Shown piece after piece: positions 1-10,120 of a stretch of 64,000 nt of DNA. The DNA is from Basidiobolus meristosporus CBS 931.73. Lineage: Eukaryota > Basidiobolomycota > Basidiobolomycetes > Basidiobolales > Basidiobolaceae. How positions within the stretch are numbered: position 1 is the stretch's first letter; each line of letters opens with the position of its first letter. The notes beneath the pieces are model-generated. The model saw nothing but the letters and a program-made list of their open reading frames with translations. It did not search any database and was not told the origin of the DNA. The position numbers were made by a program, and so were the translations under genes. Location: the NCBI GenBank assembly GCA_002104905.1, contig MCFE01000179.1, forward strand, positions 1-64,000, read 5' to 3'.

Positions 1-726
1 ACCCGCTCAGCCAGAGTCAAAGCAGAAGAATCAGACGAAAAAGATACAGCTTCCACTGCTGTTCATATCCCGGAGCTTCCACCCATCCCTCGAACTGCCT
101 CGAAAGCCGATAAAGAGGGAAAGATGGATGATTGGAGCGACACTGCTAAGCAGACGGGTGGGCAAGGTGCTCTCCTCAAATCATTGAAGAAAGACAACCG
201 CCGTACGAACACACGCGCAACCACATCCGAAAACACCGTCGCCGTAATGATCGAAAGTGCTCCAAAGCCGTTAAATCGTTTGGAACTCACCGAAGCACAG
301 GCCGCATCGGAGCAGACAAGCACCACAACTCGAAGACGTCGCAGCGTGCGCACCACTGCCGCCACATCCTCACAGATCGATCAAGCCAGCAATGTAGAAT
401 TGGAGGAGCAGATTGTTACTCGTCAACGCGCAAGCCGCGCAGTAAAATCCAGCTCTGATGACGTTGCTCAATCCACTAAGCGAAGCACACGTAACGCAGC
501 GAAGAACAGTGGCGTGGAGCAATTAGAGGAGATGGATTCGAAACGCACTCCAAGCACGAGAAGCACCAACAAACGCAGCGCCTCAGTCGAGCCAGAAGTA
601 GCAGCATCCGTTACCCGAAAGCGCACCAAGAGATCCGCCACACCAATCGCCGACCACCAATCTACAAATCTCCAGAGCACAGCGATCTCGCCCCGTCAAA
701 CGCGATCAAGGACGCGAAAGAATTGA
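1..726 (+). CDS. 3' part of a gene for a basic, Ser/Thr/Arg-rich low-complexity protein
   Basis: The reading frame is open from the first base of the window to the TGA at 724-726, so the start lies outside. About 241 residues are visible. The sequence is strongly biased to Ser, Thr, Arg, Lys and Ala, with repeated short basic patches (TRSTNKR, TRKRTKR, RQTRSRTRKN at the C-terminus) mixed with acidic stretches. No folded domain, membrane segment or catalytic motif can be seen. The composition is typical of disordered nuclear or chromatin-associated tails, but that is inference only. An ATG at 124 is an internal Met, because the upstream codons are also open and of the same composition. A polyadenylation-like AATAAA lies at 789-794. 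I do not recognise the family. Confidence 0.6.
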   Translation, partial: TRSARVKAEESDEKDTASTAVHIPELPPIPRTASKADKEGKMDDWSDTAKQTGGQGALLKSLKKDNRRTNTRATTSENTVAVMIESAPKPLNRLELTEAQAASEQTSTTTRRRRSVRTTAATSSQIDQASNVELEEQIVTRQRASRAVKSSSDDVAQSTKRSTRNAAKNSGVEQLEEMDSKRTPSTRSTNKRSASVEPEVAASVTRKRTKRSATPIADHQSTNLQSTAISPRQTRSRTRKN

Positions 727-1033
727 TTGATGTATCTTGTTAAATATAATCCTGTACCGCATTCACATGGTTTTCGTAGTATTTTGTGAATAAAGTTATT
801 TTTGTTTATTCCCCACGAGCACGATATCCTGATGGCCAAGTCGATCACCAGTAGTAAGGTACCAACATCACAATGTTCCAGCCACAAACCATCGGAATGG
901 CTAGACAATTTGCACAATCCAGAACGTCCTGCAAAAATAATATGAACAAATAAAGATGGCTTTGCACGCCAACGATATGAACGAGGCCGCGTCCTCTCAC
1001 TAAACCTATCTACAGTTGCTCCTTATCATACGG
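727..1033. other. intergenic
   Basis: Spacer of about 300 bp between the basic protein and the RCF1-like gene. It holds the AATAAA signal near 789 and no coding sequence that I can support. Confidence 0.5.
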
Positions 1034-1392
1034 ATGTCGTCAGCAGCATATAACGAAGATCTCGAATTCAACGAAGACCGCGGTGGTTGGAGACGTGTGG
1101 TCAAAAAATCAAAAGAACAACCTCTCGTTGTTATAGGTAATAAGCGTCGGTGCCGCAATCGCTTTTGAATCTTACTTTAACATACATTCCCGCAATTCTA
1201 GGTACTTTGGCCACAGTTGCTACTTTACTGGGCGCTTCGTTGAATCTGAGAAGGGGAAATCGTGTTGTCGGACAGCAAATGCTGCGATATAGAATTTATG
1301 CACAAACGTTTACCCTTGTTGCCCTGGCCGGAGGATCGATATACTACACAAGTATGCGCGAAAACAAAGAAACCCAAGGCACTGCCGTTTAG
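1034..1392 (+). CDS. RCF1: HIG1-domain protein, respiratory supercomplex factor 1-like
   Basis: Two exons: 1034-1136 and 1202-1392 (97 aa). The intron 1137-1201 starts GTAATA, ends CTAG and keeps frame. The protein has a hydrophilic N-terminus, then the HIG1 domain: a first hydrophobic segment (GTLATVATLLGAS, about residues 35-47), the conserved loop RRGNRVVGQQMLRYRIYAQ (about 51-69) and a second membrane segment (TFTLVALAGGSIYY). Family knowledge: HIG1 type 1/2 proteins sit in the mitochondrial inner membrane and stabilise the III-IV respiratory supercomplex. At 97 aa it is short compared with yeast Rcf1 and closer to animal HIGD proteins. The splice is needed: without it the HIG1 N-terminal half would be lost. 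An Rcf2-type or other HIG1 paralogue cannot be excluded. Confidence 0.85.
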
Positions 1393-1797
1393 TTGTATGA
1401 TGTGGGCTGGCCTGGTCTAGTAAATATAGAAGCGCAGACTTGGGGGTAACTCCAGGCAAGAGCCTCCTTTAATTTGGTCAGAAACGTTCTCGATGTATCT
1501 AGTGTGTACGGATATTAATAAACCTACAGAGTTTGAAACCTTCACATATTTTACTCATCTGAAACTGGCATTTTGTGGCTTGAGAATTATGTTACGTCGT
1601 CTACTGTCTTTTCGGCGGAAAACTGGGTTTATGCTAACTCTGACAATAATCGACTGTGAGATTGTGAAATGTGAAATGACACCTGATGACAGGATGTACC
1701 ATTTCTGTCATTGTGAGCATACCCATGAGAATATTTCATTGAGCGGTGATTTGCTTAAATGGCATGGCTACTGCACAACGTTGCCTAGAAACAAACC
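1393..1797. other. intergenic
   Basis: About 400 bp. A chance frame (1493-1810) shows no domain and overlaps the next gene's start; nothing supportable. Confidence 0.4.
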
Positions 1798-3264
1798 ATG
1801 TCTACGTTGAATATTAAAGATGTCCGGAAGCATTTCCCTGCTCTTTCAGGGGACTTTATTTACTTCGAAAACGCCGGTGGCTCTCAGGTAAGACTTTATA
1901 TCGGCTCCAATTCTGGTGACAATCAATGTCTGAGTGACCTCAATAAGGTGTTGGAGGCAGTTGCCCAGAAAATCGCTGACTATCTCTTGCACACAAACGT
2001 TCAACTGGCAAGTGAACCCGGCATTGCGATACTCCTTAGCGGTTTTAACATACATTTAGGGGGCCACATATCCTGTTAGTGTCGCTTCTTCAGAAAGAGT
2101 CAATGAAGGTGTGCGGGCGGCACAACTGTTTATGAACGCAAAAGAACCGTCCGAATGTATCTTTGGCTCTTCAACTACTCAACTCCTCGCGAACCTGTCC
2201 AAGGCTATGAGCAGTACCTTAAAACCAGGGCAGGAGGTGATTGTCACCAATACTGACCATGAAGGTTAGGAGAATCTTTGGTGAAAAGCAATTGTAGACC
2301 TGCGATAAGCTAACCGCCTTCTCGATAGCTAACATTGGCTCATTTGTTCGCATGGCCGAGAGTCATGGATTGAAGGTCGTTTATTGGAAAGCCGACCCCA
2401 AAACATTGCTTCTAAGTCTGGATGATTTGAGGGCGTTGCTCAACAGTAACACCCGATTGGTGGCTGTTACCCATTGCTCCAATATATTGGGAACCATCAA
2501 CGATATAAAGGCGATAGCAGAGCTAGTTCATGAGATTCCGGGAGCGGAGATATGTGTTGATGGTGTTGCATACAGCCCGCATAGGTATTGCCTCAGACAT
2601 ACGACCTTTCAGCAAAATATACTGACCATCCTCATTCAGACGGATTGATGTCCAAAAATTCCAGGTCGATTACTATGCGTTTAGCTGGTACAAGGTTTAT
2701 GGGCCGCACGTGTCGGTTCTCTATGCCCGTAAATCCTGTATGAAGGAGCTTGGAGCATTGAATCATTACTTCATACCCGAGGATGATTATCCATACAAAT
2801 TCCAGCCCGGGAATCTAAACTACGAGCTGACATATGCCACCAGTGCTGTGGTGGAATACTTCAATAGGCTAGGCGCCGAGGAAAATGTTTCCGCAAAGAT
2901 CATCCCTTCGAACCTTGACAGAGCCTTCCAAAAAGTCGCCGCCCATGAGGAGACCCTTGCCAAAAGGCTTCTGGATTTCTTGAACTCCAAGGAAAGTGTC
3001 AGGATCATAGGACTGGCTGATTCGGATCCACAGTTGCGCGTTCCTACAATCAGTTTCGTTGTCAAGGGCATGGATAGTGACCAGGTGGTTTCTCACGTGG
3101 ACAACTCCCAGAAAATCGGGATCCGTTGGGGGCATATGTACGCCAAGAGGTTGGTCGAGGATCTACTAGGACTGGTTGGAGGAGTGGTTCGCGTCTCCAT
3201 GGTTCATTACAATACAGTCGAGGAGGTCGATCAGTTGATTCGTGTTTTGGACGAGATATTGTAA
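1798..3264 (+). CDS. class-V aminotransferase, cysteine desulfurase-like (PLP enzyme)
   Basis: Five exons: 1798-1887, 1948-2007, 2060-2264, 2329-2584, 2640-3264 (411 aa). The N-terminus MSTLNIKDVRKHFPALSG then FENAGGSQ is the start of fold-type I class V aminotransferases. Further motifs are SECIFGSSTTQLLANLSKA (cofactor pocket), TNTDHEANIGSFVRMAE, LVAVTHCSNILGTINDIKAI, ICVDGVAYSPHR (PLP-binding Asp) and YYAFSWYKVYGPHVSVLY, where the Lys after SWY is the expected Schiff-base lysine. This matches the cysteine desulfurase-like subfamily related to SufS/Csd (the VC1184-type group), whose true substrate is often unknown. No mitochondrial presequence is evident, so it is unlikely to be the Fe-S assembly enzyme Nfs1. 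Intron 2 (2008-2059) appears to use a GC donor (GCAAGT). AATAAA at 3275-3280. Confidence 0.88.
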
Positions 3265-3564
3265 GTTCGTGGTGAATAAACATAGTACAGATATTTATTG
3301 GACAAGTCCTTCCTGGAGTATAGATGATTGTTTCAATATGAACAATGAAGATATTTACGACGTACTCGATCTACGTTACCTCTTGCAGCACGAGGAAACC
3401 AACGTGTGAGCAACTGCAACACGTCGAGAAAGCCTCACCGAAGGTGGTATTTGAGGTTATTGTCGCGTTTTTCTGGAATTTCGTGAAATATAATAAGTGG
3501 CTGGCCGGACTGACCACATACAAAGCGTCATATATAACAAGAGTGATGCTTGTACATCTTGATT
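3265..3564. other. intergenic between convergent genes
   Basis: About 300 bp between the 3' ends of two convergent genes; only the AATAAA at 3275-3280 stands out. Confidence 0.4.
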
Positions 3565-5095
3565 CTAGCTAGGATCCTGGCTCACACGTTCAGCTTCATT
3601 CTCTGGAGATATGGTGGTACTGCTGGACTGATGATTTATCCAGAATGATGAATTTAAATCATTCGCCGCAGGATTCACGTGCACTTGATTGTGGAAAGGG
3701 GTTGGCTTTGGTCTTTTCGGCGTTTTTACTACGTGAAGGATATTGGTGGCAGAAAGCCTGCTCATCAGCCAAGAGGTAGTTCTGGAGAACGTTGTTGGAG
3801 TAGCAGACAGGTCTGTGGTAGACAGCTGGCCCCCCAAACGGTCGAGGTGATACGGGTTTTTGTATAACAACGGGCCATTTTGCGCCGACTTCTCTTTAGT
3901 CGAACCCATTGCGAGCGACTGCAGGTGATCACCGGCATATGTAGTAAAGGTAATTGCCTGTCCTTGCCAAAGTTCATCGGAAGCAAACGGATCTTGATAG
4001 GCCGAGATGTTGTGCGAGAATCTGGTTCCCGCCTCATATCTCTAGTTTAGTTTGAAAGTTAGAAGGGCAGATTTATCGAAACATGTAAAGAAACGGAAAC
4101 CTCTGCAGAATGATGTTTTTGCTTATGGATCCAGACAATTAAATAGATCAACACCCCTAGAGTAATTACCAGCGTCGCCGAGACGCCAATCAACGAACCA
4201 ACCAAAGCATCTTGGATCATTTCTTTGCTGGCCAAAATCTTCTGATAGTCCACAGGAGAAGAGGCGATCTCCATCCCGTTCGACACGGATACAATATTCC
4301 CCCTCCCTATAGAGCTATCAATGAGCGATGCTTCCGCAGATACAATTTTCTCAGTGGATTGCATATCTACCGCACAAGGTAAGGGAGTATGATGGAGGCT
4401 GTAAAAGGCTATGTGCCCGTAGTGAAGAAACTTAAGGAAACCAAATTGACAACGGAAGTGCCATTCGCTACATACGAAGGCGAGACATTGAGGATATTTA
4501 AGACAACCATGGAGTTTATTGTCATTAGATGTTTTGACGGAGGTTACTCTGCAGATTATTCAACAACATGCTTGAATTGCCCGGTGACTTGCTACTTGCC
4601 CCAGAAACACCATCCATATTGTTGATGTTGCTGTTTTGATGGTCATTCCTCTGGTTGTGATTTGCACAGCGCATCAGGCACATACTGTTGTCACTACAGA
4701 TGGTTGCATCTGGCCTAAGGACTTCGGGCAGTTCCTGATTGCACATTAAATCAACACATACTCTGCTAGGCCGTCTCGCATGGAGCATTTTTCCAGAGGC
4801 GATCTCGTTTGAAAGGGTCACCGATTTGATGAATATGCACTCTGAAACAAGTGGAGCGTGGTATGAGGTTTAACATACATGATGGACCGGGCCACTCGAC
4901 TAATTTTCCTTGACTCTGAAGTCTGTGCGGCAAGCATTCCATCAACATCGTACCCTCATCCGCCGAGCTACCACTGTAATGGGTAGATGTCATTGGGGGT
5001 GAGGCGCCATGGGAGATAACCAGCAGACTTTGTAATTCATCCAATACCAAACCATAAACATGATTGATCTTGGAGTGAATGCTCAATAATCTCAT
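3565..5095 (-). CDS. putative single-pass membrane protein, multi-exon, unknown function
   Basis: Minus-strand gene model. The best exons are 4101-4364+ (ending near 4366) and 3565-4041, joined by intron 4042-4100 (GTTTCC...CTAG) in phase. Upstream exons are likely at 4548-4841 and about 4888-5095 (ATG at 5093-5095). The clear feature is one membrane helix, LVGSLIGVSATLVITLGVLI, followed by a basic stop-transfer stretch WIHKQKHH and a cytoplasmic tail of about 160 residues rich in Ser/Thr/Pro/Asn. The N-terminal half has scattered Cys (CVDLMC, CSDNSMCLMRC) and would be extracellular. The junction near 4842-4888 is a problem: the strong donor GTATGT creates an in-frame TAG, while the weaker donor GTCCAT keeps frame. 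The gene may therefore be mis-modelled or decaying. I do not recognise the family. Confidence 0.45.
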
Positions 5096-5349
5096 GCCAA
5101 ATCAAATCGTATCCAAACCTGATTAGTAAATTCAAGACGTGACGTTAATTACTGAGTTACATCATGGTCAACCTCAGATTTCATAGCATCCCTCCCTCCC
5201 TCACATAAGGTGACTCAAAAGTGTAACAGCAAACAAGGTGTGTCCGCATAGCACCAACTTGTTTTGGTATCTTCTGAATCAACAGCAGGGCAACCCCTTT
5301 GTATTGGCTCTAACCTTCTCTTTCTCCAGATCGGAGGTAGATATTTGAA

Positions 5350-6428
5350 ATGTTGCCGACTTATCGTGCTAGTACTTCGTTGAATGGAAAGCATCGGAAG
5401 CAGATTCCAGTTCAGACTTTCAGTCCGAGAAGACAACCTGGCCAAATGCTTGGAAAGGTATTCAGCTTCAAGGATATGGATTTCCCTACTGCATTACGAC
5501 AAATGATTTATCTATGCATCACACCTCAAAGAGTGTAAGTCGCTATCTGATCCTCTGCTTTCCGACTGCGGAATTATTCATCAATTTAACATCGCAGGTA
5601 TCGCAGCATCTATCAGCACAAACGTAAGTAGATTCCCAGACATTCTCCTCTGCCACTGCGATGCCTCCGCTAACTGCCTTCATCGCCACCAGAAACTACA
5701 AATAGATGGGCTCGCAAAGATCCTGCATTTATAATCCTGCTTGCCATTTTCCTATCAAGTGAGTGTATTTTCCCTCTGGTCAGCCAGGTAACCAACTAAA
5801 TGACTGCCGGGATAATTATAGTTTCTGGAATAGCATACGGGATAAGCTATGGGCGGGGCTTCACGGCAATTGCTCGATTGATCCTTCGTATAGTGTGTAT
5901 CGACTTCATCGCCGTGGGGATTGTCATTTCCGTTCTATGCCGGTATTTCTCCATGGCTCGCTCCTATTCCAAGAACTCTCAACTAAACCAATCCTAGGTT
6001 GTTCGCCAATCGTTTTCTCAAGCACCAATCTATATACGCAGTGGATCAGTCCATTGAGTGGAGCTATGCTTTTGATATCCACTGCAACTCTTTTCTGCCT
6101 ATATACCTTATACTCTACGTTCTACAATTCTTCTTCCTTCCGATCCTCAATACTGACTCGTGGATATCCCTTTTCATTGGAAACCTGATGTATCTAGTGG
6201 CATTCTCATACTACAACTATTTGACCTTCCTCGGCTATAAAGGTTTGTACTTCTGCGCCATGACATCCCCCACTAAGCACCTACTTAAACGACTTCCTAG
6301 CTCTGCCGTTTCTTGCTCATACCGAAATCTTTCTTTACCCACTCCCCATTCTTGCTATCTTGTTTGTCTTGTCATTGTTTGGATTTAACCTTAGCCGTCA
6401 CGTTATCACTTGGTACTTCCATTCATGA
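5350..6428 (+). CDS. GMH1: UNC-50 family Golgi membrane protein
   Basis: Six exons: 5350-5534, 5598-5623, 5693-5758, 5822-5942, 5998-6242, 6301-6428 (256 aa). All introns are GT-AG and phase-consistent. Family hallmarks are present in order: PQRVYRSIYQHKQTTNRWA, then RKDPAFIILLAIFLS (TM1), a second hydrophobic region IVCIDFIAVGIVISVLC, the conserved QSIEWSYAFDIHCNSF block, an FFLPIL helix, LFIGNLMYLVAFSYYNYLTF and LPFLAHTEIFLYPLPI with a final helix. This matches UNC-50/GMH1 proteins, about 250-aa multi-pass proteins of the Golgi. In yeast Gmh1 interacts with the Arf-GEF Gea1/2; in worms UNC-50 supports acetylcholine-receptor trafficking. The start at 5350 gives a normal family length. Not convincing as any other family. 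Confidence 0.9.
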
Positions 6429-6914
6429 CCGAATGTCTTCATGGTCCAGATTTCAAGTGTGGCTACTCTCTCCTCGAATGAAAGGCCACCCCTAATGTCA
6501 AAACCTCTTCTGACCATGGAACTGGATTAAAGAATGCGTATTTAATCACACCTCTACAACTTACATTCTTCAGCTTTAGTATACGTCTGGTCTAGGGGAG
6601 AAAATAACCTCCTTTGGCTACATAGCTCTGGAAACCAAAGCCCTGAAATCGAATCGACGCCGTGGTTATTGTAGATATGTGGTGAAGTTTTCGGAAGGAT
6701 TCTGCGATACGCATCTTTATTGTAGTACTTGGGTCAATAACTCATGAAACCCCTCATTCCAATGAGATGTCCGCGATTATCAGCAATAAAAACAACCATT
6801 AATATTTTATTACACATACAACTATTGATTGAGACGAAAAATATGTATTTCTAGTGTTTTTACGAAATTTTACAAAATTTTCAATTACCACGTGCAGTTC
6901 CACTCCGACCAGTC
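6429..6914. other. intergenic between convergent genes
   Basis: About 490 bp of mostly AT-rich spacer between the UNC-50 stop and the Myb-factor stop. No gene seen. Confidence 0.4.
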
Positions 6915-8888
6915 TTAACGTAGCGGTGTTAGTTCCCCTGTAAGCTCGTGTATGTGATGATGTTGCAACTCATCATGGTGTTGCCCAAGAAGGTCCACTT
7001 CGTCCCCATGATGGATACTCTCATGAGCTTGATAGTCGTGCGGCATTCCATGCTCGGAATGGCCGACTTCCTCTTGATGGATTGAGTCGCTTTCTGAGGT
7101 CAGGCTTGCGGCTTCAGCGACAGTGAAGTAGCTGGGGTCTAGGAGCTATACAATCTTGTAAATAACTGTAGCTGCTACGTGACAGCATGCGAATATGGTT
7201 ACCTCTGGGTGGCCGTGTCGGAAGTGATATGCCAATCCATTAGGATTCATGTAGGTTTTGTTACATCCTTCAACTGAACAGATGAACGGTTTTTCCATTG
7301 CATCATGTTGAGGTCCATGAGCATGGTTCTGATGATACTGCAGTCCATTAGGATTACGATAACTCTTGTCGCACCCTTCATGTGGACACCTATATGGTTT
7401 TTCTATGTGGTCTAGTCCCCCATGAAGGCCAGAGTTACCATGGCCCGACGTGTTTTTGGCATGCTTGATATGATACGTCAATCCATTGATGTTCTTGTAC
7501 TTTTTGTTGCATCCAAATAAGCCACATCTATAGGGTCGTAGAGACGAATCTATACGAGGGTGAGAGACCTTCATGTGATAAAAAAGGCCGCTCGAATCTC
7601 CAAAGCTCGCTATACAATTATCGATACCACATCCGTAAGGTTGGCCTTCGTGCTCGCCTAGCTGTAGTTCCGACTGATGCGACAGAGTATCAGGGTGGCT
7701 CATGACAGAGAAATCGGCACCAACTATGGACTCCGGGGTGTGAAGGATTCCGTTTGTCAACTTGCTTTCAACTGGCGCCATTAAAGCCTGAGTAAGCTTT
7801 TCCTTCTCTCGACTCTTTTGGTTCATGCTCCTTTGGATTTTTCTCCAACGGTTTCGACAGTGAAGGCCGGGTCTTCCGGGAAAGTACTGGGAAATCTTCT
7901 GCCACTGGCTTCCCAGCTCTTCGTACCTTTCGAGCAGAAGTCCATCCTCCTCGGGTGACCACTCAGCCCTATCGATCGAAGGGTCCAAGCTTTCTCGCCA
8001 CCGCTTGGCGCATTGGTCGTCGGTACGTCCAGGTATTGCCTCAGCTATTTTACTCCATTGACCTTGATACCTCTCAACACCTTGTCGAAGAAGCTCATCC
8101 TCTTCAGGAGTCCAAGCTCCTTTGCGTAAGCTAGGATCCAGCGAATGGAACCATCTTTTGCGGCAATTCTTGTTGGTTCGCCCAGGAACACAAGCGGCAA
8201 TTTTAGCCCATTTTTCAGTTTTGTCACCATAAAGCTGAACCGCCAATCTCAGTAAATTATCTTCCTCAGGAGTCCACGCACAGCGTTCTCGATCCTTTCT
8301 TTTGCATGGAATCACTGAGTTGGACACCATCGCTGTGGCCACCCCCGATTGAAGTGAAGTCATATTCCCAGCAGAGGCTGGTAAGCTAACGAGGCCTGCC
8401 AAGGTCTGTAGGTTGGTATCCAGGCTGGCAAGTATAGATGGGTTCATCGTTGAAAAGTCGTCGGGATTCAGCTACCCAAAGGTGTCTTTAGTTTAAGGTT
8501 TGTAACCCTGCAGAAATGGAATACCATCAACTTACAGAGGTTTCGTGGCCTTCGTGCTTGATATGGGAATGCATGATATCATGATTCACTTCGGGATTCT
8601 GGTGTAGGCCTGAGGAATGACCAAGTATGTGGTGCTGAACAGCAATCCCCCCATGATCGTCATAAGCCGAAATGTCATGTTGCGAAGGCTCTTGCTCAAA
8701 GGCTAAGGCTTCGTGTTCATAAGCGGCTGCGAGGTCAGCGCTGTCAGGGGAAGCATCTGGTTGGTACTTCAATAAATCGAGAAAATATTAGGATACAGGT
8801 CTAAACTACGTGTCGGGGACTAGTTTTTATAGGAGTCCCGTAATAAAAATTTTGTTGATATCCAAGTACGTCGCTGAAGACTTACCAT
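6915..8888 (-). CDS. transcription factor with three Myb repeats and four C2H2 zinc fingers
   Basis: Minus-strand exons: 8886-8888 (ATG only), 8536-8766, 7203-8471, 6915-7145 (577 aa). Three Myb/SANT repeats (about residues 141-190, 194-242, 246-290) show the W-E-E-D and R-x-x-x-x-C-x-x-R-W signatures (e.g. AWTPEEDELL, RTDDQCAKRW). After a linker come four C2H2 fingers (about 357-382, 392-417, 438-463, 474-499) with C-x4-C spacing, three of them carrying the core (N/P)NGL-x-YH. The N-terminus is acidic and His-rich; the last exon is an acidic, His-rich tail ending TPLR. It is expected to be a sequence-specific nuclear DNA-binding protein; no target can be inferred. The start is deduced: the frame opens at TAC right after an acceptor at 8767, and the only phase-0 upstream match is ATG followed by GTAAGT at 8885. 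The fusion of Myb and finger arrays is unusual. Confidence 0.82.
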
Positions 8889-9304
8889 AACAGCAGCTTC
8901 TGTGTTTTAAACTCGCCGAGAAACTTTTGGTTGAGTTAGCACGGAGCAGAGACGAGTCAAAAAGTTTTCTAAACATTCTTTGTGTTTGATACTTCGAGAA
9001 AAAAAAGATTCTTGGAGTTGGCCAATTATCGATGGATCGACTCGAACTGACGAATCCCATAGGCGACACATATTCTAGAATACATTCGAGGACACTTGAC
9101 CTCCGCGAATCTCATTGATCGGGAAGGTGGAGTTTTTGCGATCGAGGTAGCTTTATTAAAGTGAGACTGACAACGGTGATTTCCGTAAATATCTACACAT
9201 AAAATATAATACTATTCTAATATTCACCATCATCGTTGTCATCTGCTTCTTGCACTGGCCGAGGTGGGGCTCCCGTCCGAGCTAGCGTTCATATACCATA
9301 CCGA
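8889..9304. other. intergenic, promoter side of the Myb/C2H2 gene
   Basis: About 415 bp between the start of the Myb/C2H2 gene and the end of the Gly-repeat gene. A minus-strand open frame across 8827-9069 runs through the presumed first exon in a different frame and shows no domain. Confidence 0.4.
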
Positions 9305-10120
9305 TCAATTGTTCTTCCAGAGTCCACCATCGAGATCTAGCGATTTGTAGGAATCGGAGATTGAGCCGGAGTAGCCGGAGTAGCCAGAGCCAGAGCCCAA
9401 GCCGGTGCTGAAGTCGGTGTTGCCTCTATCAAACCCGGAATAGTCATCGAACTTGGCGAACTTGCCACCATCGAGGCCACTTCCGTACTTGAAGTCATCG
9501 AAGCCGTCCTTCTTGAAGCCACCGATGTATTTGGAGTCGAAGCGGTTGCCGTACTTGCTGCCGCCATAGTTAGATTTTGAGCTGAATTTTGCTTCGAGGT
9601 CCTTGTAGTTGCCGGTTCCTCGTCCAGCTAGTGCTGCAGACAAGCCTAGCTTAAAGCCTTTACCATAGCCGTATTTCTTCCCCACGCCTCGGCCATCGTC
9701 ATAGCCACGCTTTTCACCACTGGCTTCGCCATCTCGCTCACCATTCTCGAATCCCTCCCAGTACCCATCATCAAGACCCCGCTGAGCTCCCTCAGAACGC
9801 CCGTTTCTCGCGCCTTCGGCTTGGCCTTCTTTGGAGCCCTCTGCAAATCCTTTCCAGTAGCCTTTGTCTTTTCCATCCTCGTAACCCTCTTTGATGGCAG
9901 CCTTTCGCCCGTCTTCAAATCCACGATCATAATCGTTACCATCATCATCACCGCCATCATCGCCATGCTTATGACCAGGTCCGCCATAGCCCCCGTTGCC
10001 TTTCTTGCCTACGGAGACACTAGGCCCCTTGGAAACTGAGTCGTAAGAGCCAGGCAATGGACTCGCAATGACGATAGAGGCTATCGACAAGCACACAATA
10101 GCACTGGATGTGAAGTACAT
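9305..10120 (-). CDS. secreted protein with a 93-residue Gly-x-x-x repeat
   Basis: Single exon, 271 aa. Residues 1-20 form a clear signal peptide (MYFTSSAIVCLSIASIVIAS). Residues 31-66 are Gly/Asp/His-rich. From residue 67 to 159 a Gly occurs at every fourth position (67, 71, 79, 83, 87 ... 159), with only position 75 replaced by Ala: 23 of 24 positions. The intervening residues are charged or aromatic (e.g. GYWKGFAEGSKEG). The C-terminal third is Gly/Ser/Tyr/Asp-rich and low in complexity. The GX3 periodicity resembles the deca-GX3 motif known in the intracellular Yae1/Lto1 proteins, but here it lies behind a signal peptide. A role at the cell surface or in the matrix is inference. No Cys pairs or catalytic motifs are evident. 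Confidence 0.85.
   Translation of the reverse strand: MYFTSSAIVCLSIASIVIASPLPGSYDSVSKGPSVSVGKKGNGGYGGPGHKHGDDGGDDDGNDYDRGFEDGRKAAIKEGYEDGKDKGYWKGFAEGSKEGQAEGARNGRSEGAQRGLDDGYWEGFENGERDGEASGEKRGYDDGRGVGKKYGYGKGFKLGLSAALAGRGTGNYKDLEAKFSSKSNYGGSKYGNRFDSKYIGGFKKDGFDDFKYGSGLDGGKFAKFDDYSGFDRGNTDFSTGLGSGSGYSGYSGSISDSYKSLDLDGGLWKNN

Noticed and set aside
1493-1810. 105-codon plus-strand frame upstream of the aminotransferase
   Set aside because: Overlaps the true start of the next gene in another frame, with no domain or splice support.
8827-9069. 80-codon minus-strand frame as an alternative first exon of the Myb/C2H2 gene
   Set aside because: Joining it at the GTAAGT donor puts the next exon out of frame; only the ATG-only exon keeps phase.
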